From contig NZ_JAAOZT010000001.1 of NCBI RefSeq assembly GCF_011947285.1, positions 372,001 through 436,000 on the forward strand: 64,000 nucleotides of DNA. Direction: 5' to 3'. Origin of the DNA: Glaciimonas immobilis (lineage in GTDB: Bacteria > Pseudomonadota > Gammaproteobacteria > Burkholderiales > Burkholderiaceae_D). Positions 24,982-34,882 of the stretch are shown here, in pieces. Positions within the stretch are counted from its first letter, which is position 1. Every line of letters starts with the position of its first letter. The position numbers and the translations under genes were made by a program. Under the pieces are notes generated by a model. That model made no database searches and was not told the origin of the DNA. It saw nothing but the letters and a program-made list of their open reading frames with translations.

Positions 24982-27084
24982 TTATGCTGCCATCCCGCTA
25001 TGCCGTAATAATGCATCAATATTGGGTTCTCGACCACGGAAGGCTTTAAACGATTCCAACGCCGGACGCGATCCGCCCACCGCCAGAATTTCTCGTTGAA
25101 ATTTACTGCCCGTTTCTGCCGAGATCACATTACCACCATTGGCGACTTCTTCAAAGGCACTATAGGCATCAGCGGATAACACTTCGGCCCATTTATAACT
25201 GTAATAACCCGCTGCGTAACCACCGGCAAAAATGTGCGAGAAGGAGTGCTGAAAGCGATTGAACGCAGGCGGACTAAGGACAGACACTTGCGCGCGGACC
25301 TGATTAATCAGGTCTTGAACGCTTTGGTCACCGGACGGATCGTATTTGTCATGCAGATGCATGTCCAGCAGTGAGAACTCGACCTGACGCAGGGTTTGTA
25401 ATCCGGACTGAAAGTTTTTTGCGGCGGTCATTTTGTCGAATAGCGCACGCGGTAATGGAAGGCCGGTGGTGGCTTCAGCGGTCATGTTTTGCAGAACCTC
25501 CCATTCCCAGCAGAAATTTTCCATAAACTGAGAAGGCAGTTCGACTGCATCCCACTCTACGCCGGAGATGCCGGAAACGCCGATCTCATCAACTTGGGTC
25601 AGCATGTGATGTAAACCATGGCCGAACTCATGGAATAGCGTGATTACTTCGTCGTGGGTAAACAGCGCAGGTTTGGTTTTGCCATCGACTACTGCGGGTG
25701 CCGAGAAATTGCAGGTCAGGTAAGCAATCGGTGTCTGAATGTCGCTCGCATCATCCAGCTTGCGACGCGCCCGTGCATCATCCATCCACGCACCGCCCCG
25801 TTTGCCCTGCCGCGCATACAGGTCCAGGTAGAACTGACCGAGTAGCTTGCCTTCTTTTTGAATCTTAAAAAACTTTACATCGGGATGCCAGACCGGCGCG
25901 TCATCGGCGCTGATTTCTACTGAAAATAATTTTTGCACTAAGGCAAATAATCCTTGTACGACTTTCGTTTCTGGGAAGTATTGCTTTACTTCCTGCTCCG
26001 AAAACGCGTACCGTTGTTCACGCAATTTTTCTGACGCATAGGTGCTGTCCCATGCTTCCAAAAGATCGATGCTGAGTTGGTTCTTGGCAAAATCACGCAA
26101 TTCTGCCAGGTCTTTTTCAGCGAATGGACGCGCGCGCCGGGCGAGGTCTTCCAAGAAATGGATCACTTCTTCCGGCGATTTAGCCATCTTGGGAATCAGC
26201 GACAATTCGGCATAACTTTTGAGGCCGAGTAATGCTGCTTCTTCGTTGCGTAGTTTTAGGATGGAGATGATATTTGGGGTGTTATCCCACTCAGGTTTTC
26301 CACTTAGTTCGGATGCTTTGGTGGCGTTGGCACGGTAAATTTTTTCACGTAATTCACGACTGTCGGCATATTGCAAAATAGGAAAATAAGAAGGGAAGTG
26401 CAGCGTAAATTTATACCCTTCTTTGCTGTCTTTTTGTGCCGCTGCCTGAGCGGCTTGCTTTACATCGTCCGGCAAGCCTGCGAGTTCGCTTTCGTCGGTG
26501 ACAAATAGCGTGTAGTCATTTGTTGCGTCGAGAACGTTCTCCGAAAAGCGAGTCGTCAATGCGCCATGCTTCTCTTGGATAGCGGCGAAACGTGTTTTTT
26601 CGGCGTCGGCGAGTTCAGCACCGCCAAGTCGGAAATCGCGCACGGCGTTCTTGATAATTTTTTGACGTGCCATCGACAAGGTGGAAAAATCGGTGCTGGT
26701 TTCTAGCGCTTTGTACTTGTCGAATAGCGCTAAATTTTGTGATAACGAAGTCGAAAATTCAATGAGTTTAGGCTGATTTTCGTTATACGCTGCGCGTAAC
26801 TCCGGGCTATCCATCACCGCATTCAGATGCCCGACTATCCCCCACGCCCGCCCGAGATTTTCTGTCGCGTTTTCAAGCGGCGTAACAAATGTGTCCCAGG
26901 TAACCGATGCCTGTGGCGCTTCCAGTTGCTTGACGACAAGGTTGGCCTGCTCCAGCAAATAAGCGATGGCAGGTGTTACGTGTTCTGCTTTGATCGTGTC
27001 GAAGTGGGCCAGACCGGAAAAGTCCAGAAGGGGGTTGAAAAGGGGGGTGTTTAGGGGCATATCTGGTGCGGTGGTAGATGTCAT
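24982..27084 (-). CDS. prlC: oligopeptidase A (M3 family)
   Basis: The 700-residue cytoplasmic peptidase carries the M3 zinc motif HEFGH at 485-489, with the downstream Glu (ENFCWEWEV) that completes the site. Segments such as SGISGVEWDAVELPSQFMENF are typical of oligopeptidase A. It degrades signal peptides and short oligopeptides. There is no signal sequence. The start lies three bases after the folD stop, so the two genes form one transcription unit. The unit ends at the hairpin at 24856. Confidence 0.94.
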   Translation of the reverse strand: MTSTTAPDMPLNTPLFNPLLDFSGLAHFDTIKAEHVTPAIAYLLEQANLVVKQLEAPQASVTWDTFVTPLENATENLGRAWGIVGHLNAVMDSPELRAAYNENQPKLIEFSTSLSQNLALFDKYKALETSTDFSTLSMARQKIIKNAVRDFRLGGAELADAEKTRFAAIQEKHGALTTRFSENVLDATNDYTLFVTDESELAGLPDDVKQAAQAAAQKDSKEGYKFTLHFPSYFPILQYADSRELREKIYRANATKASELSGKPEWDNTPNIISILKLRNEEAALLGLKSYAELSLIPKMAKSPEEVIHFLEDLARRARPFAEKDLAELRDFAKNQLSIDLLEAWDSTYASEKLREQRYAFSEQEVKQYFPETKVVQGLFALVQKLFSVEISADDAPVWHPDVKFFKIQKEGKLLGQFYLDLYARQGKRGGAWMDDARARRKLDDASDIQTPIAYLTCNFSAPAVVDGKTKPALFTHDEVITLFHEFGHGLHHMLTQVDEIGVSGISGVEWDAVELPSQFMENFCWEWEVLQNMTAEATTGLPLPRALFDKMTAAKNFQSGLQTLRQVEFSLLDMHLHDKYDPSGDQSVQDLINQVRAQVSVLSPPAFNRFQHSFSHIFAGGYAAGYYSYKWAEVLSADAYSAFEEVANGGNVISAETGSKFQREILAVGGSRPALESFKAFRGREPNIDALLRHSGMAA

Positions 27085-27087
27085 GGA

Positions 27088-27933
27088 TTAGTTTCTTTCT
27101 GCGGCTTCAATCGTATTGACGAGCAGCATAGTGATGGTCATCGGCCCGACGCCGCCCGGCACCGGGGTGATATAGCCCGCAACTTCTTTGACGTTGGCAA
27201 AATCGACATCGCCGCACAGTTTGCCACTGTCATCGCGATTCATGCCAACGTCAATGACGACGGCACCCGGCTTGACCATATCGGCGGTGACAATATTCCG
27301 TTTGCCGGTCGCAACGACCAGAATATCGGCGTGACGCGTATGGTGACCGAGATCGCGGGTCTTTGAGTTGCAGATGGTGACAGTTGCCCCCGCTTGCAAG
27401 AGCAGCATCGACTGCGGCTTGCCGACGATGTTGGATGCGCCGACGATCACTGCATGCGCGCCGCGTACCGGATAGTCGATCGACTCAAGCATTTTCATCA
27501 CGCCATACGGTGTGCAAGGGCGAAACAGGGGATTGCCGGTCATTAACAGGCCGGCATTGCTGACATGAAAGCCGTCTACGTCCTTGGCAGCGGCGATTGC
27601 TTCAATCACTTTATGGGCGTTAATATGTGCCGGCAATGGAAGCTGGACCAATATTCCGTGAATGTGCGGATCCTGGTTAAGCGCATCAATGCGCGCCAGC
27701 AAGGCAACCTCGGTCAGGTTGGCATCGTATTTTTCAAGAACTGAATGCAGTCCATTGTCTTCGCAGGCTTTGACCTTGTTGCGGACGTAGACTTGTGATG
27801 CAGAACTGTCGCCTACCAGAATGACCGCCAGACCCGGGCGTTTGCCCAGAGCGGTGAGGGCAGCGGCGCGTGTGGCAACATTTGCACGTAATTGTTTCGA
27901 AAGGAGATTTCCGTCAATGAGGTGAGCTGGCAT
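27088..27933 (-). CDS. folD: bifunctional methylenetetrahydrofolate dehydrogenase/cyclohydrolase
   Basis: The 281-residue enzyme shows the FolD motifs [11 protein letters not shown] (with the catalytic Lys), [30 protein letters not shown] and the C-terminal [15 protein letters not shown]. It interconverts methylene-, methenyl- and 10-formyl-tetrahydrofolate with NADP. The length is standard. It is the first gene of the folD-prlC unit. The 500-base region upstream (27934-28435), shared with divergent gshA, shows no gene. Confidence 0.95.
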   Translation of the reverse strand: MPAHLIDGNLLSKQLRANVATRAAALTALGKRPGLAVILVGDSSASQVYVRNKVKACEDNGLHSVLEKYDANLTEVALLARIDALNQDPHIHGILVQLPLPAHINAHKVIEAIAAAKDVDGFHVSNAGLLMTGNPLFRPCTPYGVMKMLESIDYPVRGAHAVIVGASNIVGKPQSMLLLQAGATVTICNSKTRDLGHHTRHADILVVATGKRNIVTADMVKPGAVVIDVGMNRDDSGKLCGDVDFANVKEVAGYITPVPGGVGPMTITMLLVNTIEAAERN

Positions 27934-28435
27934 AGTGGGGGCAAGAAAAAGCGAATTAAAACGAGATTATAAAGCGTCGTTCGTTAAAGGGCGTTTGAAC
28001 TGGCAGTTCGACGTTAATAAGTTGGTTTATAAGTGTCCCGGTAAGAATATAAGTCAGGTTTGATGGGCATGCAGAAATGAGAGGACCAACAAAGGGTCAA
28101 AGAAGATTGCGGTTAAGCGGTTATTAGGGCTGGCAGGATTTTCGCCTCGCAAATCTGTTAAATATAAAATTATTTTTTGAAAAACAGAATGTGACGCCAT
28201 ATACAGCAAGTTGGGAGCGGATTATCCTTGTGGCAGGCTTTCGGCCTGAAGGGATGGGAGTCCGCTACCGCTCTCCGGCTGCCACGGCTTGGGTTGAGAT
28301 TTTTTACGGATAGTAAGGTTGGGTTATCTGACGCGTTCTTGGATTTTCGGCTATTCTCGCGTACTACAGGATCACCCGATAACAATCGCCGCAAATAAGA
28401 ACAAAAATCGGTAAGGCAAATTTAAAGGATTCGAA
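27934..28435. other. 502-base divergent intergenic region, folD/gshA
   Basis: No gene is supported. A minus-strand frame at 28170-28394 has low-complexity Arg/Ser content and no ribosome binding site. The end of the stretch holds the AAAGGA ribosome binding site of gshA. I see no clear riboswitch-like fold. Confidence 0.4.
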
Positions 28436-30025
28436 TTGACAAATTATTACACCCGCCGTCTGGCCTTACTGGGACAAGAACAGCATCGTGGTTTGCTGAG
28501 CAAAGGTTTACGCGGGATAGAACGTGAGACGTTACGTGTCAATCCAGATGGTAAGTTAGCACTCACTCCGCATCCACGCGCGTTGGGGGCGGCGTTGACG
28601 CAGCCCCAGATTACGACTGATTATTCCGAATCGTTACTAGAATTCATCACCCCGCCTGAGAATGATGTGGCGCTGGTCATGGAAGAGCTTGATGCCATTC
28701 ATCGATTTGTGTTCGCGCAATTGGGCGATGAAATGCTATGGAGTGACTCCATGCCATGTGAGTTGCCGGACGAGGAACAGATTCCTATCGGCTGGTACGG
28801 CACATCTCATATAGGCATGCTAAAACACGTTTATCGCCGCGGTCTGGCGCTACGCTATGGCAAACGCATGCAATGCATCGCGGGAATTCATTATAACTAC
28901 TCGCTAGCGGAGAATATCTGGTCGGTACTTCAATCGGAAGCGGGTGAGGCGACTTGTACCACCAAGTCTTTTCAATCGGATGGTTATATTGCACTGATAC
29001 GTAATTTTCGTCGCTATAGCTGGTTGTTGATGTATTTGTTTGGTGCCTCACCGGCGTTGTCCAAGAACTTTCTTGTTGGTCGGGAGCACAATCTCAAGAC
29101 GCTGGACGATGAAACCCTGTATCTGCCTTTCGCCACCAGCTTGCGTATGAGCGATCTGGGTTACCAAAGCAAGGCGCAGGCTAACCTGACGCCGCACTAC
29201 AATAATCTTGATAGCTATATCAAAAGTCTGGCACGGGCAGTTAGCCAATCCTATCCTCCGTATGAGGACATTGGCACTCACCGCGATGGCGAGTGGATAC
29301 AAATTAACACGAATATTTTGCAAATTGAAAACGAGTACTACTCCACCATTCGCCCCAAACGCGTGATTAACAGCGGTGAACGGCCAATTCAGGCCTTATC
29401 CGCGCGCGGCGTTCAGTATATTGAAGTGCGTTGCATGGATATCGATCCTTTCGAGCCGACTGGCATTAGCCTCGAGACGGGACGTTTTCTGGATGCATTC
29501 CTGCTGTTTTGCGCGCTCGATGACAGCCCCTGTACCAGCGATGAAGAAAGTGTAGAGAACGTTGAAAACTTTGCTAAAGCGGTCAAAGAAGGGCGGCGTC
29601 CGGGATTGGAGCTACAGTACAACGGTTCTGCTATAACGTTGCAATCGTGGGGACTAGCGCTTCTCGAAAAGATTTCCGCCTCTGCAACGTTATTAGATGC
29701 TCAGCGCGAGGATACCCAGCACGGTGACGCGCTGGAACAGCAACGTCGCAAATTATTGTCGCCTGAGTTAACGCCCTCTGCACGTGTGCTGGCGGCAATG
29801 CAAGAGCATAACGAAACCTTTGCCCAGTTTGCACTACGGCAAAGCAAGCAGCACGCGGCGCAGTTCCGCGCTCATCCGCCAAGCGTAGAAGAAAATGCCT
29901 ATTTCACGGAGATGGCCGCTAAGTCTCTGGACGATCAGGCGCAAATTGAGCAGACGCAAACCGGCGATTTCGAGACTTTTGTAGCAGCTTACCGTGCCAG
30001 TACGCTTGGCAATATGAGCGTTTAG
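28436..30025 (+). CDS. gshA: glutamate-cysteine ligase (type 1)
   Basis: The 529-residue enzyme catalyses the first step of glutathione synthesis, joining Glu and Cys with ATP. It shows GshA blocks such as [21 protein letters not shown] (split here as residues 20-40), [13 protein letters not shown], and [16 protein letters not shown] near residue 330. The start is TTG at 28436 with AAAGGATTCGAA upstream. The peroxide-resistance pair ohrR/ohr follows, so the stretch groups two thiol-stress functions, although there is no sign of co-transcription. A second, unrelated carboxylate-amine ligase lies at 45.6 kb. Confidence 0.94.
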   Translation: MTNYYTRRLALLGQEQHRGLLSKGLRGIERETLRVNPDGKLALTPHPRALGAALTQPQITTDYSESLLEFITPPENDVALVMEELDAIHRFVFAQLGDEMLWSDSMPCELPDEEQIPIGWYGTSHIGMLKHVYRRGLALRYGKRMQCIAGIHYNYSLAENIWSVLQSEAGEATCTTKSFQSDGYIALIRNFRRYSWLLMYLFGASPALSKNFLVGREHNLKTLDDETLYLPFATSLRMSDLGYQSKAQANLTPHYNNLDSYIKSLARAVSQSYPPYEDIGTHRDGEWIQINTNILQIENEYYSTIRPKRVINSGERPIQALSARGVQYIEVRCMDIDPFEPTGISLETGRFLDAFLLFCALDDSPCTSDEESVENVENFAKAVKEGRRPGLELQYNGSAITLQSWGLALLEKISASATLLDAQREDTQHGDALEQQRRKLLSPELTPSARVLAAMQEHNETFAQFALRQSKQHAAQFRAHPPSVEENAYFTEMAAKSLDDQAQIEQTQTGDFETFVAAYRASTLGNMSV

Positions 30026-30096
30026 CCGATAACGACGAAGGCGAAGTGGCGTGGATCAACGCCGCTTCGTTACCGTTTGCGAGCTTGTTAGCAATA

Positions 30097-30118
30097 ATTA
30101 AATTGCTTGCAATTTAAT
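30097..30118. promoter_or_regulatory. OhrR-type operator before ohrR
   Basis: ATTAAATTGC and GCAATTTAAT form a perfect 10-base inverted repeat with a TT spacer. It closely resembles known OhrR boxes, which are AT-rich dyads around AATTG/CAATT. It lies 25 bases before the ohrR ATG, a good place for autorepression. Confidence 0.75.
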
Positions 30119-30142
30119 AGTGCGCGGTATATTATTTAAATC

Positions 30143-30631
30143 ATGGAAACGCACAACGCAAAACATATCAGTAGCACACCGAACCCGGAAGTGTTTGGCG
30201 CTAAAAGCTTGCTGCTCGATAATCAGTTGTGTTTTGCATTATATTCTGCGTCATTGACCATGACCAAGATTTACAAGCCGCTATTACAAGAATTGGGCGT
30301 CACTTATCCGCAATATCTGGTCTTGCTTACGTTGTGGGAGCGTGACGAGGTTACTGTTTCTGAAGTGGGCGCTCGTTTATTCCTAGACTCCGGCACATTA
30401 ACGCCTTTATTAAAAAGATTGGAAGCAAGCGGGTTTGTAAGACGGCAGCGCGCAGCTAAGGACGAGCGTCAAGTCATCGTTAGCTTGACGCCAAAGGGAA
30501 TCGATTTACAGCAACAGGCGCGCTCAATTCCTCAGGAAGTTAGTTGTGCGGCACAATGTTCGATGGATGAATTGCGTACCTTGACCAGCCAATTACAAAG
30601 GCTACGCGCCGCGATGGCGGAGAACGTTTAA
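30143..30631 (+). CDS. ohrR: organic hydroperoxide sensor OhrR (MarR family)
   Basis: The 162-residue protein has a MarR winged helix ([30 protein letters not shown] across residues 70-100, cut) and the N-terminal sensing Cys in [13 protein letters not shown]. This is the peroxide-reactive residue of OhrR. Oxidation releases it from its operators and induces ohr. The Ohr gene lies 225 bases downstream in the same direction, and dyads that look like its binding sites precede both genes. The length is normal. There is a second Cys pair near the C-terminus (VSCAAQCS). Confidence 0.9.
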   Translation: METHNAKHISSTPNPEVFGAKSLLLDNQLCFALYSASLTMTKIYKPLLQELGVTYPQYLVLLTLWERDEVTVSEVGARLFLDSGTLTPLLKRLEASGFVRRQRAAKDERQVIVSLTPKGIDLQQQARSIPQEVSCAAQCSMDELRTLTSQLQRLRAAMAENV

Positions 30632-30681
30632 TCTCCTGCGACTTGCGTGGAACGGTGGTTTATGTTGCAATAAAACAGTTA

Positions 30682-30708
30682 TTTTAATTGCACACAATTT
30701 TATTGTGT
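30682..30708. promoter_or_regulatory. second OhrR-like dyad before ohr
   Basis: The core AATTG-CACA-CAATT (30686-30699) with T/A-rich flanks resembles the dyad at 30097, with imperfect outer arms. It lies between ohrR and ohr, so ohr probably has its own OhrR-controlled promoter. Confidence 0.5.
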
Positions 30709-30856
30709 AAAACAAATTTATTTGGAAGCATGTGGTTTTGTCATTGTAATGTAACGAATTTAGACTATTTTTATCCGAGCTATTCAGTAAGGCCGACTGA
30801 TCGGTTCAGCAGGATTCTTAGGCGGCCATTTATTAATTTATATAGAGGAACTCACC

Positions 30857-31282
30857 ATGTCAGTCGAAACCATTCTGTTTACAGCATCAGCCACAGCAAC
30901 CGGCGGTCGTGACGGTCGTGCAACATCAGCCGACGGCATTATTGACGTAAAACTAACCACACCAAAAGAACTCGGCGGCGCAGGCGCAGCCGGTAGCAAT
31001 CCAGAGCAATTGTTCGCAGCTGGCTATTCAGCTTGCTTTATCGGCGCAATGAAATTCGTTGCATCGCAAGACAAAATTACTTTGCCAGCAGACACTTCCA
31101 TTACCGGCCTGGTCGGTATCGGCCAAATCCCAGGCGGCTTCGGAATTGAAGTAGAACTGAAAATTTCACTCCCCGGCATGGACAAAGCGGCAGCACAGAC
31201 TCTAGTCAACAAAGCGCACCAAGTGTGTCCATATTCAAACGCGACGCGCGGCAACGTTGACGTTACGTTGACGCTGGTTTAA
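30857..31282 (+). CDS. ohr: organic hydroperoxide resistance protein Ohr
   Basis: This 141-residue thiol peroxidase has the two catalytic Cys of the Ohr family: one in GYSACFIGAMKF near residue 60 and one in VCPYSNATRGNVDV near residue 125. It reduces organic hydroperoxides with electrons from lipoylated proteins. TATAGAGGAACTCACC precedes the ATG. The gene uses more A-ending codons (GCA, CCA, ACA) than its neighbours, as often seen in strongly expressed genes. Confidence 0.95.
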   Translation: MSVETILFTASATATGGRDGRATSADGIIDVKLTTPKELGGAGAAGSNPEQLFAAGYSACFIGAMKFVASQDKITLPADTSITGLVGIGQIPGGFGIEVELKISLPGMDKAAAQTLVNKAHQVCPYSNATRGNVDVTLTLV

Positions 31283-31914
31283 ACAATCCCCAATAATTTG
31301 TTGTGATGTCGCGGCGCGGGCCGACTTTTTCCGGCGTTGCCCGCCACACGCACTGCGTAGCAACGGGCGCCATGCATTGCATCCGGCCAAGTGCGCCGTC
31401 TATTCACTATAAATTGTTGAGGGCTAACTAATGTTGTAATGTAGTTTTTGTTTAAGGCCAATTATTTATTTAAAAATGGTCTGAGGCGGAAACAAAATGA
31501 AGCGCGCTACGGAATCCGTGACGCGCTTTTTCTCATGGAGTCGAGGATATAAAGCGCGGAATCCATGACGGATTTTTGAAAAAAATACAAGAAATATGAC
31601 GATAATGAATTTTTCAAAGAGTATCTTCTAAAAATAATTTAGCGCCTGCATCAACACAGATTCTTTTGACCATCGTTGGCACCGTTTAGAAAAATACGCT
31701 GGCCCGAACATTAAAGCGGTGCGACAAAGCTTTAATCTGATGCATATGCATATTCAATGCGTGCTTGCCTTGTAATGCACCGCATCCTCTGAGCACCGGT
31801 CTTTGGCAGGGTAGATGGGCGCAACCGATGGTGCGCTGATCATTCGGTACTTGTTACCGCAGATACGCAACTGACGCCCGCTCGTTGCAGATGGTGAACG
31901 GATTTTAATGGGTA
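31283..31914. other. 632-base intergenic stretch at the start of the accessory region
   Basis: No gene is supported here. The only clear element is the terminator at 31501. The sequence looks like decayed DNA between the core genome and the island. Confidence 0.45.
31501..31532 (+). terminator. plus-strand terminator downstream of ohr
   Basis: AGCGCG...CGCGCT pair with a further CGG/CCG inner stem, followed by TTTTTCTC. It is about 220 bases after the ohr stop. Confidence 0.6.
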
Positions 31915-32523
31915 TCAGGTCTCAAAGCGCTGATCCAGTAGCGCATCAACAAGTGTGCACCCGAGTACCGACTTAATGGCTTCGAGCGGGGTATCGCCAT
32001 AGCCGCGCAAGCCTACTTTTTTAGCTTGCAGCCACTTAATGGCCGCTTCCTTATTTCCAAATTCAATAACAGTTCGACGTACAATCGCCTCCGTCCGATT
32101 CCGGTCCTCGAATTTGACCTCTCTTATTGCCGAACTGGTTGCCGAACTGGTTGCAGAACTGATTGCAGAATCGATTTTGCAATCGCTCGGCTCGGCCGCA
32201 GAAACAGTATCACCGATAGAATCACGATCATAATTTGCACGCGTTTTGGTGTGGCATCTCCTGGATGAGCATCGCCAAAAAGCTTCCCCGGTACGCGCAT
32301 TGTTACGATTTGGCATATGGCATCCACAATCGCACCTGACGGCCGTTTCAGCCACAGAATCCCGTGTTCTTTTGGGCGCAACGATAAAACGAATAAGCGC
32401 GTTCGGGACATCACCATTTACACCCCATCCGCCCTTTATAAGGTCAAGCGTCGCCCCATGGGCCTTAGCAAACGCCATCATGGCAGGAGGAAAAATTAAT
32501 GCAGTTCGCTGTATTGTCATCAC
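31915..32523 (-). CDS. unfamiliar protein: zinc-ribbon plus MbcA/ParS-like C-terminus
   Basis: The 202-residue protein does not match a family I can name. Residues 64-93 form a possible GRF-like zinc ribbon: CDCG, then a basic NARTGEAFWRC and SSRRC, giving four or five ordered Cys. A low-complexity linker (SATSSATSSA) is encoded by 12-base tandem repeats at about 32126-32180. The C-terminal 45 residues (AAIKWLQAKKVGLRG then GDTPLEAIKSVLG) resemble the end of MbcA/ParS antitoxins. The start (32523 or the next Met) lacks a good ribosome binding site. It stands alone at the edge of the island; a nucleic-acid-binding role is a guess. Confidence 0.55.
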   Translation of the reverse strand: MMTIQRTALIFPPAMMAFAKAHGATLDLIKGGWGVNGDVPNALIRFIVAPKRTRDSVAETAVRCDCGCHMPNRNNARTGEAFWRCSSRRCHTKTRANYDRDSIGDTVSAAEPSDCKIDSAISSATSSATSSAIREVKFEDRNRTEAIVRRTVIEFGNKEAAIKWLQAKKVGLRGYGDTPLEAIKSVLGCTLVDALLDQRFET

Positions 32524-32744
32524 TAATTCTCATCCGCCTCGAAGATTGAAATGCTCTTCACGAAAGCTTAATAATTAATAACAAGTTCAGCATTCATATT
32601 TCGAACAAGGAAAATTCAACAATATATTTTTCGTATTCTGGTAGCTTTGGGGCGCTGCCCACAGAAGGCTATCTATAAGGGTTTTGCGAAAGTTGTGCAT
32701 CCTCGTTTACTTTTATTAATGAAGTTTATTTCCGATTTGCCGCG

Positions 32745-33041
32745 CTACATTCCTGCCTTGATCGTCGCTGGCCAAAGCAAACAGGAACAAACAGGAACAA
32801 ACAGCGCCCGTCGCTGGATTGCTCCCAACGATGTCCGACCTGTTTTTTTCGTGCGAATCATCGTTAGATTCGTATGGCTGCCTTTACATTCGATGGCCAA
32901 TACTGGGCCCTCAGCTAGCTCTGCGACAAAGTCCGGACAGAAGTAATCGGCGGAGGTGGGTAACTCAAATGAAAATTTCCCCTGCCGTTCTATGTTGCGC
33001 ACCCATTGCTTGACCCGGCGTTGGCGTGGAGGGTCGCACCA
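32745..33041 (-). pseudogene. restriction/helicase subunit C-terminal remnant (type III Res-like)
   Basis: The minus-strand frame reads VKQWVRNIERQGKFSFELP, then TSADYFCPDFVAEL and GPVLAIECKGS. This is the nuclease-like C-terminus of DEAH-helicase restriction subunits, in which (Y)PDFVAEL...ECKG holds the PD-(D/E)xK core. Only about 100 codons remain. There is no helicase part and no modification gene. It is a decayed fragment, probably left from a lost restriction-modification system. Confidence 0.65.
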
Positions 33042-33049
33042 TGCAGATA

Positions 33050-33079
33050 GTACTTAAAACGTACTTACTATGTAAGTAC
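33050..33079. promoter_or_regulatory. operator of the ParD-like antitoxin gene
   Basis: GTACTTA occurs at 33050-33056 and 33061-33067, and its complement TAAGTAC at 33073-33079. The last two form a dyad with a five-base spacer. Repeats like these just before an antitoxin ATG (33099) fit autorepression. Confidence 0.6.
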
Positions 33080-33098
33080 ATTAATGTTAGGGTAGATC

Positions 33099-33419
33099 AT
33101 GCTAAAAGAAGTAGTTTTCACTACGAAACTGGAGTGGGATTTACGCGCCGATTTTATGGCCGAAGCGGATGCTGCCCACCGCTCAGCATCGCAGGTTCTT
33201 CGGGAGCTGATGCGTGAATTTATTCAACGGCAACGCGTAGCGCGGGATTACGATGAATTTCTGCGCACTAAGGTGGAGGCCGGCCGTGCTTCGAAGCGTG
33301 CCAGCGTTGGTCGATCAATTGAAGAGGTTGAAGCCGAATTCGCCGCACGACGCGCGCTAAAGAGGGGGCCTGAATGCGAATGTCAATTGGACACCAGAAG
33401 CAGTGCAAGACCGGACTGA
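33099..33419 (+). CDS. ribbon-helix-helix antitoxin of a ParDE-type module
   Basis: The product has an N-terminal ribbon-helix-helix (VVFTTKLEWDLRADF, then RSASQVLRELMREFIQRQ) and an acidic/basic C-terminal helix (GRSIEEVEAEFAARRALKRG). This matches antitoxins of the ParD/RelB class. Family members normally stop soon after this helix; here the frame runs on through another 15 residues (ECECQLDTRSSARPD) that overlap the toxin, suggesting that a frameshift removed the original stop near 33371. The partner toxin directly downstream is damaged. Repeats in front of the gene look like its operator. Confidence 0.7.
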   Translation: MLKEVVFTTKLEWDLRADFMAEADAAHRSASQVLRELMREFIQRQRVARDYDEFLRTKVEAGRASKRASVGRSIEEVEAEFAARRALKRGPECECQLDTRSSARPD

Positions 33420-33573
33420 TATATGGAATAACATTTCGGAAGACAGCCCACGTGCGGCAGCTCGAATGAATGAACTCTTCAGTGACGCAGGCAGCAGACT
33501 TGTCACCCATCCACAACTAGGAAAGTCGGGAGCTATACGAGGAACGCGCGAGCTAATCGCTCATGAGAATAAT
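33373..33573 (+). pseudogene. ParE/RelE-type toxin remnant
   Basis: The frame reads NVNWTPEAVQDRTDIWNNI, then SPRAAARMNELFSDAGSRL and RGTRELIAHEN. This is the typical ParE-like toxin pattern (xWTPEAxxDxxDIWxYI...RELxxHENY). No ATG is in frame at the 5-prime end, and after HEN the sequence (33574-33663) no longer matches the family ending. The toxin is therefore likely inactive, while its antitoxin frame is intact. The region from 33574 to about 33950 holds nothing I can assign. Confidence 0.65.
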
Positions 33574-33949
33574 CAATTGCCATTGAGCAATGCGATTTGC
33601 TATCTATTAAAGTTGCCATATCCAGTGCCGGTGCTTTTTCCGGAATGCTTCGTTGGCATCTAAAAACGCGTTCTCAGACGTTTTTACCGACGTTTTGTGC
33701 AATCTCAATACTCCAGCGGTTGAATCCCAACCCTCGTCCAGCGTTTAAGCATTCGCAATGCATCGATGCTAACAAAGGGGCAAATGTTTACTTGATCGCA
33801 GTTCGCACTATTAACATAGTCCGCTCTGCGGCGATTTTGTGCTTCTAAGTTCTTCAAGTTCCATACTCGATAACATTCTTGCTACGCCTCTCTGCGTTAA
33901 AGCGCTCTTAACAAATAAAATCAAACGTGAATGTTTCAGATTATTATCG

Positions 33950-34654
33950 GTCAAGATATTCTTCGATACTTTGCCTGATTCTTTTGCTTGTCTCAGTCTT
34001 GATAAGGTATCTTGTTTACGACTTGTGAGACATTCGAAGCCAAAGCCGAATTGCTCAGTCCACCACTGTTCGATGTTTCCATGTTTCCTAATTCGTTTAA
34101 ATGCGCGACATTCTGGGTCAGGAACACAAAATAGGGCTTTCCTGTTAACGCGGTTGGCCAATGACATTTCCGCCTTGAGCCAGAATATGTCCACGTAAAT
34201 TTGCAACGGTACCACCTTGTCCGATAAAATCATCAACGATGACGTATGCGTTTCCGGGCTGGATTGTTCCTTCAAATACAGCCTGCCTTGCAAGTCGAGA
34301 AAATTCTGATGCCCCAGTGTGATTTACCACATTGGCTTGAACAACCAGGCGCTCTATTTCCCATTCTAAACTGTAAGACAGAATATCAGCCATAATCTCT
34401 GGTATTGCATTTACCCCTATCGCCTCTTCCGCGTGCACACTAATCAGTATGGGTGATTCGGAACCGGAACCGAAATGCTCTAGCATTGACAGCACAACTT
34501 GATCATCAAGTGTTTCAAGCACTAATTCCGCTGCTGACTCGACATCCCCTGTCTTTGCTGCCAAATAGGCTGGATGCTTTTTCACAGTTTCTTCGCTGGC
34601 ATGAATGAAGACATCTGGGAATCCATCCCAAGCAAACCTGAAAGGTTTCACCAT
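33950..34654 (-). pseudogene. phosphoribosyltransferase-like gene, at least two frameshifts
   Basis: Three minus-strand frames join into one protein. Frame 1 (34654 to about 34150) reads VFIHASEETVKKHPAYLAAK, PILISVHAEEAIGVNAIPEI and VIVDDFIGQGGTVANLRGHI, the last being the PRPP-binding loop of type I phosphoribosyltransferases. It continues in another frame as TALTGKPYFVFLTQ (about 34150-34105). A third frame then gives RKHGNIEQWWTEQFGFGFECL (about 34085-34000). Such genes are common cargo of integrative elements in betaproteobacteria. It is inactive. An integrase remnant lies just beyond its 5-prime side. Confidence 0.7.
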
Positions 34655-34882
34655 ACTATTGCCATCGTTGTAATCTTTCGTATTACCTGCGAGGCAGTAA
34701 CTATCGCTAGTTACTCTACGATATACCGCCAAAGAGGCGAGTATATCAATCATTCATTTTTTGCTGACATGCACCAAAAGCAAAAAAATGATGTTGGAAA
34801 AGAAGGTTTAGGGAAGGTTTGCACCTTACTTATGGCATTCTTCAATTTCAGCTCTAATGTTGGCCTATTTCGTTGGCTCCAC

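Noticed and set aside
28170-28394. 74-codon minus-strand frame between folD and gshA
   Set aside because: It has no ribosome binding site or hydrophobic or domain pattern, and its Arg/Ser-rich composition is typical of random frames.
32126-32180. CRISPR-like short repeats
   Set aside because: The 12-base units are tandem, without spacers, and lie inside the linker of a coding frame.
33597-33848. Possible transposase fragment
   Set aside because: None of the six frames gives a DDE or recombinase motif; the region looks like decayed non-coding sequence.
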